Shown here: piece after piece, positions 9,195 through 17,780 of the stretch
Numbering within the stretch: the first letter of the stretch is position 1
How the letters are laid out: the number at the start of each line of letters is the position of its first letter
Source of the DNA: a virus
IMG/VR virus record: IMGVR_UViG_3300032116_000159
Span: 1 to 64,000 of that record
DNA length: 64,000 bases
Strand: one strand, 5' to 3'
Notes under the pieces: model-generated
What the model saw: only the letters and a program-made list of their open reading frames with translations
Databases searched by the model: none
What the model was told of the DNA's origin: nothing
Translations under genes and position numbers: made by a program

Positions 9195-10112
9195 TTACTT
9201 AATACCTGCTAATTCTTTCCATCTTGAAGCGAACGCATACTGATTATTCGGTGTGTTCTTAATAGAACGCATAGGCTTCGATGCAGATTCTACAATTTGG
9301 TTTTTCGTATTTGTTTTAGCCTGTCTGTCCAAACTTTCACAAATCGTAGCATATACCAATTTAACTTCTCTGATCGTTTGTGCCCTGTCGAATGCCTCAA
9401 GTATTTTCACTTGCTTCTGTGCAGATAGTTTATTAGCACTTGTAATCTTAGTCAAAAACAACAATTTAGAATTCAAAAGATTTACTTCGTTAATTGCGTT
9501 TTTCTGTGTTGTAATTGCACGGTAAGCCTCTTTAAGTTGGGCTTTCGCTTCAGATAACTCTCTGCGTAAACGACGGTTTTCAGACTGCATTTCTTTTTCT
9601 GTTTCCATATCGTCTTCTTCGTACTTCATATCATCTTCCGCGTCACCTTCGAGTTCCGCAAGAATCTCATCGAGTCCACTCATTAAGTCGTCTTCATCAT
9701 CTGGTTCTTCTTCGTCATCTTCCGGTTCTTCCATGTCCATACTATCGCCGCCTTCTTCACCTTCAAGTTCTGCAAGAATTTCCGCAAGGTCCATTTCGTC
9801 ATCTGCTGGTTCTTCTTCGTCATCCATTGCAGGCACCATGTCGTCTTCTTCTGCGAGTCCGTCATAATCAGGATTCGCGTCGTCATACGTTTCATCTGAA
9901 TACTCTTCGCCCATTGTGTCTTCAGTATCGGTTGGCATTACGTCTTCTTCGTCATCCATGCCTTCTTCTTCTGAAAGTTTCTGAGTGATTAATTGTCTTA
10001 CCGTCGGTTCGAATGCTTCTTTCAGTCGACCGATTGCCGTTTGAACTGCGGTTTCTCTAACTGCTTTTGCATCAGCGATAGCCTCGTTCAAAAGATTTGA
10101 ATCTAATTTCAT
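9195..10112 (-). CDS. Prohead core scaffold protein (gp22-like)
   Basis: 305 residues with an extremely acidic middle (residues about 48-175, runs of Asp and Glu with Met), then a long coiled coil (about 178-215, ENRRLRRELSEAKAQLKEAY) and a basic C-terminal part. This composition and the position between the protease and the capsid gene are typical of T4 gp22-type core proteins, which template the prohead and are then degraded by gp21. The start MKLDSNLLNEAI resembles the leader of the putative internal head proteins. AAGGA ribosome site. Confidence 0.8.
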   Translation of the reverse strand: MKLDSNLLNEAIADAKAVRETAVQTAIGRLKEAFEPTVRQLITQKLSEEEGMDDEEDVMPTDTEDTMGEEYSDETYDDANPDYDGLAEEDDMVPAMDDEEEPADDEMDLAEILAELEGEEGGDSMDMEEPEDDEEEPDDEDDLMSGLDEILAELEGDAEDDMKYEEDDMETEKEMQSENRRLRRELSEAKAQLKEAYRAITTQKNAINEVNLLNSKLLFLTKITSANKLSAQKQVKILEAFDRAQTIREVKLVYATICESLDRQAKTNTKNQIVESASKPMRSIKNTPNNQYAFASRWKELAGIK

Positions 10113-10243
10113 ACAAAATTTCCTTGATTTTTGTAATTTAAGATTATTTAGAATCTTAATAGGTGTGTTCTATAATAGAGGGACCGAATATTAGTATTCG
10201 ATATAATACTATATATATTTTGCAAAATAGAAATAACTCGATT

Positions 10244-10474
10244 TTAGCGATCGTGTTTTATAAATTTGTTTCTGTGTTTTGCTTTGTCAAGTAACTCTTT
10301 TCTGAGTATTGAAGGTTTAACGTATTCACGTTTATCGAATAGTGTTTTGACCTTTCCTGAGTTTTTCAGTTCCTGCTTCCAAACACGAATCGCTAAACCT
10401 AAATCGCCATCAACAACTCTTGCACCAATACCACCAGGCAGTAGTGATAAAAACCGTTTTTCTTTTTTGTTCAT
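10244..10474 (-). CDS. rpsU: Phage-encoded ribosomal protein bS21
   Basis: 76 residues from ATG 10474. An upstream in-frame ATG at 10576 exists, but it would overlap the previous gene by 70 nt, and the bS21 similarity begins only after 10474. Residues about 19-70 follow the bS21 pattern: ARVVDGDLGLAIRVWKQELK, then SGKVKTLFDKREYVKPSILR and a basic tail. bS21 binds the platform of the 30S subunit next to the 3' end of 16S rRNA. The C-terminal part is basic and unlike the acidic-ended bS21 of Bacteroidetes hosts. No Shine-Dalgarno is visible before it. It lies between scaffold and protease genes, so late expression is likely. Phage bS21 homologues are known; its use here is inference. Confidence 0.85.
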   Translation of the reverse strand: MNKKEKRFLSLLPGGIGARVVDGDLGLAIRVWKQELKNSGKVKTLFDKREYVKPSILRKELLDKAKHRNKFIKHDR

Positions 10475-10506
10475 TGTAGAATTTTTAATAAGTAGTATTT
10501 TAGATT

Positions 10507-10833
10507 TTAACGAGTACTCATATTTTTCAAAATATTCCCAAATTTCTTTTCGAAATTTTTCGCAGTCGCATTCCATCTGTTTTTAAATTCATCAATTGGA
10601 ATTTCACCGTACATCTCATCGATCAACATTTCAGTTTCCATTAAAAAATCATCGACGGTATCTTGTACTATTTGTGTGGCAATTTGACGACCATACTCGT
10701 TAAGTTTCGGATTAGATGATTGTGGTATACCAGATTTCATTTTAGTCTCGTCTAAATACTGTCGAGTCATCAGTTCGACAACCTTTGAAATTTTTTCACG
10801 AATTACCTCTGTCGTATTCGATCTACTTTTCAT
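10507..10833 (-). CDS. Hypothetical protein in head operon
   Basis: 108 residues, predicted almost all helical, with many Lys, Glu and Met, starting MKSRSNTTEVIREKISKVVE. It starts 1 nt after the stop of 10835-11329 and is followed by bS21 after 32 nt. Size and helical content would suit a small core or internal head protein; no family recognised. Confidence 0.6.
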   Translation of the reverse strand: MKSRSNTTEVIREKISKVVELMTRQYLDETKMKSGIPQSSNPKLNEYGRQIATQIVQDTVDDFLMETEMLIDEMYGEIPIDEFKNRWNATAKNFEKKFGNILKNMSTR

Positions 10834-10834
10834 A

Positions 10835-11329
10835 TTAGCATTTCCTTTTTTTCTTCGTTTCCGGTAGTGCAGTATATCCTACAGGATTTTGTTTGCCGAT
10901 TTCGTATTCTAAATATTCTGCGGCCGCACTTACATTATGTTTAGCATCGATTATTTTTGTTTGCCACCAGTGAGGAAAATCGACCGGTGACTGTAAATTC
11001 TTTACGAGTTTGCATAATTCGGCTGCGTCTTTTGCTATTGAATATAAATCCGATTTTATCATTTCGAGTTCATCTTCATCATGACTTAAATCTAACGCTT
11101 CCTTTTTAACCGGCAAACCTTTATGTTTTGTTTTAGCGAATTTTTCTAATTCCTTTTCTGACATTTTGTACATTTCTTTAGATGCACCTTTTAATGAAGA
11201 TACTGGAATGTCGCCTCTTTTTGCTGCCAATGCTGCACCGGCTGCTTGTTGTTGGTCTTGTGATACCGATTTTTCGTTTATAACTTCGCTAACTGCTTGT
11301 CGTATATATGTTCGGATTTTATTTTGCAC
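10835..11329 (-). CDS. Putative internal head protein, DUF3008-like motif
   Basis: 164 residues, GTG start at 11329 with a GAGG ribosome site 8 nt before. It begins MQNKIRTYIRQAVSEVINE, a leader ending (I)NE like the capsid-targeting leaders in this window. Residues about 30-70 hold AAGAALAAKRG then SLKGASKEMYKMSEKELEKF and TKHKGLP, a motif I associate with the DUF3008 family. The second half (about 75-150, FPHWWQTKI and AAEYLEYEIG) resembles regions of other T4-like marine phage virion proteins. Likely packaged in, or part of, the head. Confidence 0.65.
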   Translation of the reverse strand: MQNKIRTYIRQAVSEVINEKSVSQDQQQAAGAALAAKRGDIPVSSLKGASKEMYKMSEKELEKFAKTKHKGLPVKKEALDLSHDEDELEMIKSDLYSIAKDAAELCKLVKNLQSPVDFPHWWQTKIIDAKHNVSAAAEYLEYEIGKQNPVGYTALPETKKKRKC

Positions 11330-11331
11330 TG

Positions 11332-11709
11332 TTATACCTCGTAGTATTTTCCTAATACAGTACCGATATCGTCATACGCAGATTCGAATCTTTGTTGACT
11401 CTGACGAAGTTCACCTGCTGTTTTCTGTAATATTTTATAGGCTTCTTTTAACTGTTTCATGTGTCGTTGTACAGTTACACCATCGAACCAATTTTCGGTT
11501 TCTTGCAGTGTCATGTTTTCAGCAGTATCTACCAGCCAACCGATCTCTTCAACCTTTTGACGAATTTCTTCTGATTTCACAAACGACTCTTTATAGTTAC
11601 CGTATTGTCTACATGCTTCTAAAAATGCACGCTTTTCTGATTTCGTGTATCGCAGATTATCGCCAGTTGCATTTTCTTTAAGGAATTTTTTTAAAGTATT
11701 CGATTTCAT
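11332..11709 (-). CDS. Putative internal head protein, helical
   Basis: 125 residues, starting MKSNTLKKFLKE, which fits a capsid-targeting leader with a gp21-type FLKE site at residue 12. The rest is helical and partly coiled coil (residues about 70-115, rich in Gln, Arg and Lys). It is 2 nt from the next gene and 11 nt after the prohead protease gene. Packaging into the head is inferred from the leader and the neighbours; no family recognised. Confidence 0.6.
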   Translation of the reverse strand: MKSNTLKKFLKENATGDNLRYTKSEKRAFLEACRQYGNYKESFVKSEEIRQKVEEIGWLVDTAENMTLQETENWFDGVTVQRHMKQLKEAYKILQKTAGELRQSQQRFESAYDDIGTVLGKYYEV

Positions 11710-11720
11710 ATATACCTATT

Positions 11721-12329
11721 TTATTTTAAACAACATACACCAGAAAGTTCGCATATAATATCGCGTATGAGAACATTAGCGATATCGTAACTTTCAGTAT
11801 TCGGATTTGCTGATTCGTTTACACGTTGCATGAACGCGCCTTGAGTTGAAGGATTTGAAACGAAATCCCATCCGACAAGTGTAAAATCTGGTTGCACCTC
11901 TACGGTAGTTTCATCTAATTGACGCACACTTCCCATACCTCTTGAACTAATACCCAACGTAACACCGGCTTTGAATAGTTCTTTAAGTATATTACCGGAC
12001 GGTGTATTCAGAATCTGAACTTTACCGTATACGTCATCGCCTTTCCATTCCACATTCAGAATATTATGGGATACATTGCGTAAATTCACTACACTCGATT
12101 CAGGATGATCTAATTCCCCCAACGCCCTCTTCTGTGCAATTTCTACTTTACGGTATCGTTCGATTTCACGTTCGAGTATCGGTTTCGGATATATTCTCCC
12201 ATTTTGGTTTTTTACACCAGCACGTTGCAATACACCTTCGACAATAAAAGAATTGTCGCCGTACTTCGATTCGGTTATCGAGTCACGTGTATAAATGAAA
12301 TTGCCGTATTCTACCAATAAGTTTTTCAT
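11721..12329 (-). CDS. Prohead protease (T4 gp21-like)
   Basis: 202 residues, close to T4 gp21 (212). Residues 27-60 hold FIVEGVLQRAGVKNQNGRIY, a typical gp21 start; catalytic His is seen in GELDHP (His75) and catalytic Ser in GISSRG (Ser128 or 129), the family's active-site motifs. The enzyme cuts scaffold, capsid and internal proteins after (L/I)xE during head maturation. It lies between portal-side genes and the scaffold gene, as in T4. The C-terminus ends CELSGVCCLK with three Cys, which is uncommon. Confidence 0.92.
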   Translation of the reverse strand: MKNLLVEYGNFIYTRDSITESKYGDNSFIVEGVLQRAGVKNQNGRIYPKPILEREIERYRKVEIAQKRALGELDHPESSVVNLRNVSHNILNVEWKGDDVYGKVQILNTPSGNILKELFKAGVTLGISSRGMGSVRQLDETTVEVQPDFTLVGWDFVSNPSTQGAFMQRVNESANPNTESYDIANVLIRDIICELSGVCCLK

Positions 12330-12338
12330 ATCGTTTTC

Positions 12339-12512
12339 TTATTTAGTTTTACCTTCTTCAACTGAAGCCTTTCTGTATAGAGGTAATAACTTTTTCAATT
12401 CGTTTGCGAATTTTCTTGCTTCACTTTGCGATTTTTTTGTTTGACCATTATGCGATTCTTCAAAAGATTCCCACAATTTACTAATTGATTCAAATAATTC
12501 ATTCTTTGTCAT
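12339..12512 (-). CDS. Small histone H1/Hc1-like protein
   Basis: 57 residues from ATG 12512, overlapping the stop of the gene upstream in an ATGA. It starts MTKNELFESISKLWESFEE and continues with SQSEARKFANELKKLLPLYR. The pattern of one acidic helix followed by a basic helix with R-K-ELK-L resembles the N-terminal part of the Hc1-like histone H1 proteins of Bacteroidetes (LVxxxExxxEKF then AxxRxRKxLxELKKL). A DNA-condensing or core role would fit between portal and protease genes. The similarity is short and the call is tentative. Confidence 0.5.
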   Translation of the reverse strand: MTKNELFESISKLWESFEESHNGQTKKSQSEARKFANELKKLLPLYRKASVEEGKTK

Positions 12513-13114
12513 TTTCCAATCTCCCTTATTTTATTTTCTAATCGTAACAATCTTTCAGATATTTTATTGAAACGTTGGAAAGTTTGTTTTAAAAATATTT
12601 GTTGATCTGCACCGATTTCAGTTTTTAATTTCGATAACCGATTTACAGTGCTTTCGATCTCGTATAACTGTTTCGAAACTTCTTTGATACCAGTGTTTAT
12701 TTTTTGTTTAAATGTCGAACTCGGATCGTTTTTAAAATCTTTATATGAGATCTCATCTAATTTTTTTATCGTATCGCTCATACGAGACAGTAATTGTTCA
12801 ACAATTGCAGGTTCGTAGTATTTAGGTATCATATTCTTTTTCTTTTTCTTTTTAGAAGTAAATGCATATGGTGTTTGATATTCACCGCCCGCACTTGCTG
12901 TTGTGTTCATCTCGTCGACTTCATCGTATTCATCTACAGTATCTAACGGTTCGGTACCTTCTTCTTTTCTCCACCCACCACCAGCATCTTTATATTCACC
13001 TGCTGCCCACGCGTTTGCATATGCAGACGGATACACATCGAATTTTTTTTTAGCTCGTGATTTATAATACGACCATTTTTGTTTATCGGTCGGCACATTT
13101 TTCTCTGTTAACAT
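12509..13114 (-). CDS. Hypothetical protein with KWSYYKSRAKKKFDVYPSAY motif
   Basis: 201 residues. Residues about 12-52 (KWSYYKSRAKKKFDVYPSAY then ANAWAAGEYKDAGGGWRK) form a motif that I recognise from many T4-like marine phages but cannot assign a function. A Glu/Asp-rich linker and a poly-Lys patch follow, then a coiled-coil C-terminal half (about 110-200). Start overlaps the stop of the next gene upstream by 1 nt. Probably a head-associated or internal protein. Confidence 0.65.
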   Translation of the reverse strand: MLTEKNVPTDKQKWSYYKSRAKKKFDVYPSAYANAWAAGEYKDAGGGWRKEEGTEPLDTVDEYDEVDEMNTTASAGGEYQTPYAFTSKKKKKKNMIPKYYEPAIVEQLLSRMSDTIKKLDEISYKDFKNDPSSTFKQKINTGIKEVSKQLYEIESTVNRLSKLKTEIGADQQIFLKQTFQRFNKISERLLRLENKIREIGK

Positions 13115-13431
13115 TATGCCCCAGTTTTAACATACACGGGTTTTTGCCCTTTTTTCTGCTCTCCACCTTTCTTCGCATCTCCACCTTTTTTCTGAGCAGC
13201 TCTTTTTCTATTTACAAATGATGCGATTCCTTTTTTTCCTAATTTTGACGCTTTCTCTTTCGATAAACATGCTGAATACGCATCCCCCTCTTTTGCATCA
13301 CCGCACTTTCCAACCTTTTCACCTTTTGAATTGTATCGGTCCCATCCACCACCAGTTGAAGATCCTGACCCGCCTTTGCCAAACCACTTTCTAAGGTCTT
13401 CTTTATAAATGTCAGTTAACTTTAGACTCAT
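13114..13431 (-). CDS. Small basic protein, DUF5872-like
   Basis: 105 residues. The block GGGWDRYNSKGEKVGKCGDA followed by GDAYSACLSKEKASKLGKKG and a lysine-rich tail fits a motif found in many marine phages (I associate it with DUF5872). Very basic C-terminus, so DNA contact inside the head is possible. Overlaps its upstream neighbour by 20 nt and its downstream neighbour by 1 nt, so it is tightly coupled in the head operon. Confidence 0.65.
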   Translation of the reverse strand: MSLKLTDIYKEDLRKWFGKGGSGSSTGGGWDRYNSKGEKVGKCGDAKEGDAYSACLSKEKASKLGKKGIASFVNRKRAAQKKGGDAKKGGEQKKGQKPVYVKTGA

Positions 13432-14272
13432 TACGTGATTCCAAGTGATGAATAAGTTCGTAATATTTAATCATTGATGAAATATGTTCGTCTTTAACAC
13501 GTTTAGCATTTACAATCTCATTCGCTAAATTTGTCACTTCGTTCAATTTTATTTTTAATGCTGTATCCTCAACCTTGCGTATCAGAGAATACAATGATTT
13601 TTGTATACCGATAGCTTCGGTATATATAAATTCTTTAAATGGTTGGAGACTTGTATTTTCAGTTATAAAACGATTTATCAATGTTTTTTGTTTCGGATTC
13701 AAGTTCTTGTATTTGTTATTGAACTTTTCGATAACCATTTTGAACGCAAGTTGTTTGATTTCCGAACTCTGCTTATCGTATATAGACTGTGGTGATTCTG
13801 TTAATTTAGTTTTATTCGCACCTGTCAAATGTTCTAAAATCGTATCATACGAATTCACATGCCCTGTTGGATTATCTGCAGAGTCATATTCAAATAATTT
13901 ATATACAGATGCTTTCAATTTATAATCGTGTACACGCGCTTCGAAGAACTTTGCAAGATCGTACTTAGATTTTATCTCAGATATCAGACTGTATTTTTCC
14001 TTATTAAGTTTTTTCTCGTCGATACTCTTTCGCTGTTTCAGTACAATCTCTACGAGTTTAAATGCAGTTGACTCTTTTTTGTTTCGTGTGTCGATTAAGG
14101 CTTGATAACATGCCAGTTCTTTATTTAACTCGGTACCTTCTTTAAAGAATTTTCTAACAATTGTCAAACTCTGATTTTTATTATTAGTCAATACGTCAGA
14201 TGCGACCTGTTTAGACAGCAACTCAAAGATGATACCGGTATTTTTGTATTTTACATGTTTAAATTTCTTCAT
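13412..14272 (-). CDS. Hypothetical head-operon protein
   Basis: 286 residues, almost fully helical and Lys/Glu/Asn-rich, starting MKKFKHVKYKNTGIIFELLS. It lies directly downstream of the portal gene, 45 nt away, where T4-like marine phages often carry a similar long helical protein of unknown function. No signal peptide or motif seen. A recurring ATATTTAT motif lies 25 nt before the ATG. Portal- or core-linked role is a guess from position. Confidence 0.65.
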   Translation of the reverse strand: MKKFKHVKYKNTGIIFELLSKQVASDVLTNNKNQSLTIVRKFFKEGTELNKELACYQALIDTRNKKESTAFKLVEIVLKQRKSIDEKKLNKEKYSLISEIKSKYDLAKFFEARVHDYKLKASVYKLFEYDSADNPTGHVNSYDTILEHLTGANKTKLTESPQSIYDKQSSEIKQLAFKMVIEKFNNKYKNLNPKQKTLINRFITENTSLQPFKEFIYTEAIGIQKSLYSLIRKVEDTALKIKLNEVTNLANEIVNAKRVKDEHISSMIKYYELIHHLESRNESKVN

Positions 14273-14297
14273 GCTATGCTACACCTATGATTTAATA

Positions 14298-14306
14298 ATA
14301 AATATT
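14298..14306 (-). promoter_or_regulatory. Recurring ATATTTAT motif (copy 2)
   Basis: AATATTTAT on the minus strand in the gap after the portal gene, 25 nt before the ATG at 14272. Confidence 0.4.
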
Positions 14307-14317
14307 AAGCAATTCCC

Positions 14318-16168
14318 TTAAACTAATTCATCTAACAATGAATTTTCATCAAGCATCTTAATATTATCGATATCTGAATCGTTTTTTTTCGTTTCATTGA
14401 GTGCAACAACTTTTTTACCGAACGATTTCGCTATAAGTTCCAAATCTTTACCAGCATTTAAAAACCCGTTTGCGAATTCCTTTCTGCCTGACGGGTCTCT
14501 ACCATATAACGGATCTTTATCACGTTCAAACGATCCGTGCTTTAAAGGTCTACCAGTGTTTTCTTCACGTTTGTCTTTCTTATAGAGTTTTGTAATTCGG
14601 TCACCTGCTTCAGATTCCTCTGCATGTTTAATACCCATACTCGATGCGATTTGCATAGATACGATATCGTGAGGTGTACCAAATGATCTTCCAGTTTTCG
14701 CCGGGTCATTACCTTCAGATTTAATCTGCTCTTCTCTGAATTCACGTTTAAGGTCTTCGATCATCAGTTCTTGCTGCTCTTCCCATTCCTCATGTGTCAT
14801 ATTGAATAGATTCTCGTAAACCCATTTACGGCTGAATAATTTGTTTTCTTTTATGTTCTGAATCAGATTCAGTTTCTCATTTAACAGATCGACTTTCTGA
14901 CGTTCATACAACAAAGATGGTGTCGACAATTCCAAAGAGAAATCTACAAGATCTTCATCACGGAAACCTTGCATGTATAAATGTATGTGACCAATTTTCT
15001 GCAATTCAGATACTACAATTTTTTGAATTCTTTCTATGAATCTTGCAAATTTTATATCTTCGGCCGCAAGTGTTCCTTTACCGTCGACACCTTCATCATA
15101 ACCTAAATACGCTTTCGGTATTTTCAAATACGCCATTTGTTTTTTCTGCAAATATTCGATATCCTCTAAACTACCTTCATTTGTCAAACCAGGTAACGAT
15201 TCGATTCCAGTACCACTATCAGCACCTCTTGTCGGTAAATAGAAATCCTCAAGCATATTCATGAGGTTGAAGCGTAAATTGTAGTCGCCAGTTTGAGGAT
15301 CGATGTATGGTACCTTTTTCATTGTATTCGCAACGTCTTCCATGTATCCGTCGATTGCTTCAGGTGGTAAATTTCCGACATCGATTTTAAATATACGTCT
15401 CTCAGGTGCTCTCATAATACGATGTATCAACATCGCATCTTCCATCATGGTCAATTGTTTCCAAACTTTTCTTGCGCCTTCTAATAACGATTTACCATAC
15501 GGTAAAAAGTTTGTATCGGTCAGTACACGAAAATGTGCGATCTCATGATAATCGAAAACGCTTCTTGCTTTCTGATAATTAAACATCGTCTCACCCTCAT
15601 AAATATATTGTGTGAGATTTTGATTATCACCTGCATAGTCATCACGTTTAATCAGTGATGGGTGAATCGGCACTGCATCCACAATACCTACTGAAGGTAC
15701 TGTATTCAAGTATAAGAATAAATCGCCATATTTACATAGCGATCTTGTCCAATGCCACAGATTAAAATCGACATTTAAAATATCGTAATATAGGTTATTA
15801 AGTATTTTTTTCTTTTCTGCATCATCGCACCGTATTGTCAATAGGTTACCATGTGCGTCTTTTACAGTAGCCTCATCTGCATATATGTCTAATGCAGATG
15901 CTAAGATCGGATCCGATTCCATACTTTCATAATCAAGATACATAGCCATTCTTGCCGCATCGACCTGTTCGGTCTGTGAAGAATAACCGGTACCGTATTG
16001 GCTATCACCAAATCTTGACGATTTTATACCACCGTATTTCGGCGTTATATTATTACCGATCGACTGTAATTTATCATAATCGATTACACGGAGTCGATCA
16101 CCCGGTGTTTTTTTTATGATTATTTTTTGACTAAATAGTCGCTGTATTACTTTTCCTATTGCTGACAT
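14318..16168 (-). CDS. Portal vertex protein (T4 gp20-like)
   Basis: 616 residues (T4 gp20: 524). The N-terminal part contains DYESMESDPILASALDIYAD (about 95-115), a typical gp20 segment; further conserved regions are FRVLTDTNFLPYGKSLLEGA and WKQLTMMEDAMLIHRIMRAP (about 215-255), ERRIFKIDVG, and the stretch with KIPKAYLGYDEGVDGKGTLA near residue 350. The C-terminal ~120 residues are acidic and charged, an extension beyond T4. The portal forms the dodecameric DNA gate and packaging motor dock. It lies 12 nt after the terminase gene. Confidence 0.95.
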   Translation of the reverse strand: MSAIGKVIQRLFSQKIIIKKTPGDRLRVIDYDKLQSIGNNITPKYGGIKSSRFGDSQYGTGYSSQTEQVDAARMAMYLDYESMESDPILASALDIYADEATVKDAHGNLLTIRCDDAEKKKILNNLYYDILNVDFNLWHWTRSLCKYGDLFLYLNTVPSVGIVDAVPIHPSLIKRDDYAGDNQNLTQYIYEGETMFNYQKARSVFDYHEIAHFRVLTDTNFLPYGKSLLEGARKVWKQLTMMEDAMLIHRIMRAPERRIFKIDVGNLPPEAIDGYMEDVANTMKKVPYIDPQTGDYNLRFNLMNMLEDFYLPTRGADSGTGIESLPGLTNEGSLEDIEYLQKKQMAYLKIPKAYLGYDEGVDGKGTLAAEDIKFARFIERIQKIVVSELQKIGHIHLYMQGFRDEDLVDFSLELSTPSLLYERQKVDLLNEKLNLIQNIKENKLFSRKWVYENLFNMTHEEWEEQQELMIEDLKREFREEQIKSEGNDPAKTGRSFGTPHDIVSMQIASSMGIKHAEESEAGDRITKLYKKDKREENTGRPLKHGSFERDKDPLYGRDPSGRKEFANGFLNAGKDLELIAKSFGKKVVALNETKKNDSDIDNIKMLDENSLLDELV

Positions 16169-16180
16169 ATTTCAATTTTT

Positions 16181-17776
16181 TTATAGTAACCACCGTGTCG
16201 ATATAGTATTACCTTTTCCGTCATCCATTGTCCATTTTGAATTATCCCCATTCGCATTCGGTGTATACACTCGTTTGTGCATATGTTGTAATGTTTTTCT
16301 GGTCATATCTAAACCAATCTCACGTAGTTTCAGTGCAGTATCACGAACAAATAACGCAATACCTGTCGATAATACTGCATCGTCTTTACGGCCTGGTCTT
16401 GCCTGTGCTTTACCGTTTAGCCATACAAAAACAAGCAATTGTGATATTAGCCTCTTCGACCTTACTATAATTAGTTTTTCATTGAAATATCGCTCGATTT
16501 TTGATACGATCATTGGACGATTTGCGGTAGTTGTTGTGAAACCAGGAACCATATCCTTTTTCGATTTCAAATCGTATCCTTTCGAAATATGTTTTATCGG
16601 ATCGACATATACATCCTGTCTGTAACTATAAAAAATATTCGAATAATTCATGTCGATCGCTTCTTGTACAGTATCATAACCGATATTTTTATTTTCAATT
16701 ACAAGCATTGCCGTGTTGTATTCGGTTGCGATCGATACCGCCATTCTACCTAAATCTCGTGGCGATACTTTTCCAATATACTCGGCAACTTGTTCCATCG
16801 ATTCGACATCAAAAACTTCAATTGCAGAATCGTCGGCACCATCGCCACGAGCAACGTCTACCGATACAACATAAGATCGTGTATAATCAGGATATTTCCA
16901 TATCCAATAATCGCCATCGATCCCTCTGCGTTCTAATGGATCGGTAACCATGTTTTCGTTGTACCATTTTAAAACATCACCTTCAATAACCGAATGACCT
17001 GATGTCAAAAAGTCGCAGTCACATTCCTGTGCCGCCATTCTTTCACCTAAATGGAGAGTCTGTTGGTCACGCCATTTTTGATCTCGTTCAGGATGTAGAT
17101 CCCAATTAAGTTTTATCGGATTAAACGGATCTAAACCGTCTGGTGCTTTTTGTATTTCTGCATCGACCCATAATTGGTGAAATAAGTTGTCTACACCATT
17201 TGGAGTCGATAATAATATTGCATCTCCACCTGTAGCTAATGTCATCTGTGCCGATGCCCAAATACGATCGATGTTGTCAACAAATGCAGCCTCATCTATA
17301 ATCAATAGTGAAAGTGCTTCGGAACGTCCTGCTGTTGGTGAGGATGATACAGCTTTAATTGTTGAACCGTTTGCGAATGATAATTGTAGTTTATTATCAT
17401 CTACTACACGCGTTTTCATCCATGACGGCAAGTTCGTATTCATTACCTTTACTTTATGTACAAGGTTCTTTGCAACATCTTGTGTTGTTGCGATTACGAG
17501 TACTTTGTAGTTTTCACGGAAAAGCATATTCATTAAAGCATATGCAGCAACCAGTGTTGAAATTCCCATTTGACGGGACTTCAATATTATATTGAATTTA
17601 TGCGATATTATTTCTTCAAGGGCCCGTGTTTGAAACGGGAATAGTTGAAACGGAATTTTGCCCTGAATAGGGTGTTCGATCTTGCAGTATTTTTTTATCG
17701 CATAATTATAATCGACACTACATCGTGCAAGTTCTTGGGTTACAATATCACGTATGTTCGGTTGTTTTTCTGACAT
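16181..17776 (-). CDS. Terminase large subunit (T4 gp17-like)
   Basis: 531 residues. ATPase domain: Walker A SRQMGIS at 68-74 and Walker B LLIIDEA at 157-163; the coupling region follows (LSTPNG, 189-194). Nuclease domain: SVDVARGDGADDSA with Asp307, Glu361 in VIENKNIGYDT, and a late Asp pair in GRKDDAVLS, the RNase H-like metal site. It packages DNA into the prohead through the portal and cuts the concatemer. The next gene is the portal, as in T4. No typical small terminase was recognised with certainty; the 213-residue gene at 18473-19114 is a positional candidate. Confidence 0.95.
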   Translation of the reverse strand: MSEKQPNIRDIVTQELARCSVDYNYAIKKYCKIEHPIQGKIPFQLFPFQTRALEEIISHKFNIILKSRQMGISTLVAAYALMNMLFRENYKVLVIATTQDVAKNLVHKVKVMNTNLPSWMKTRVVDDNKLQLSFANGSTIKAVSSSPTAGRSEALSLLIIDEAAFVDNIDRIWASAQMTLATGGDAILLSTPNGVDNLFHQLWVDAEIQKAPDGLDPFNPIKLNWDLHPERDQKWRDQQTLHLGERMAAQECDCDFLTSGHSVIEGDVLKWYNENMVTDPLERRGIDGDYWIWKYPDYTRSYVVSVDVARGDGADDSAIEVFDVESMEQVAEYIGKVSPRDLGRMAVSIATEYNTAMLVIENKNIGYDTVQEAIDMNYSNIFYSYRQDVYVDPIKHISKGYDLKSKKDMVPGFTTTTANRPMIVSKIERYFNEKLIIVRSKRLISQLLVFVWLNGKAQARPGRKDDAVLSTGIALFVRDTALKLREIGLDMTRKTLQHMHKRVYTPNANGDNSKWTMDDGKGNTISTRWLL

Positions 17777-17780
17777 AGTG

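Noticed and set aside
10135-10205. Small hairpins AAGATT/AATCTT and CGAATA/TATTCG between bS21 and the scaffold gene
   Set aside because: No T-tract on the minus strand and only six-pair stems, so not called terminators. A regulatory role for bS21 expression stays open.
10244-10576. Longer form of the bS21 gene starting at 10576
   Set aside because: The extra 34 residues overlap the upstream gene in another frame and do not belong to the bS21 fold.
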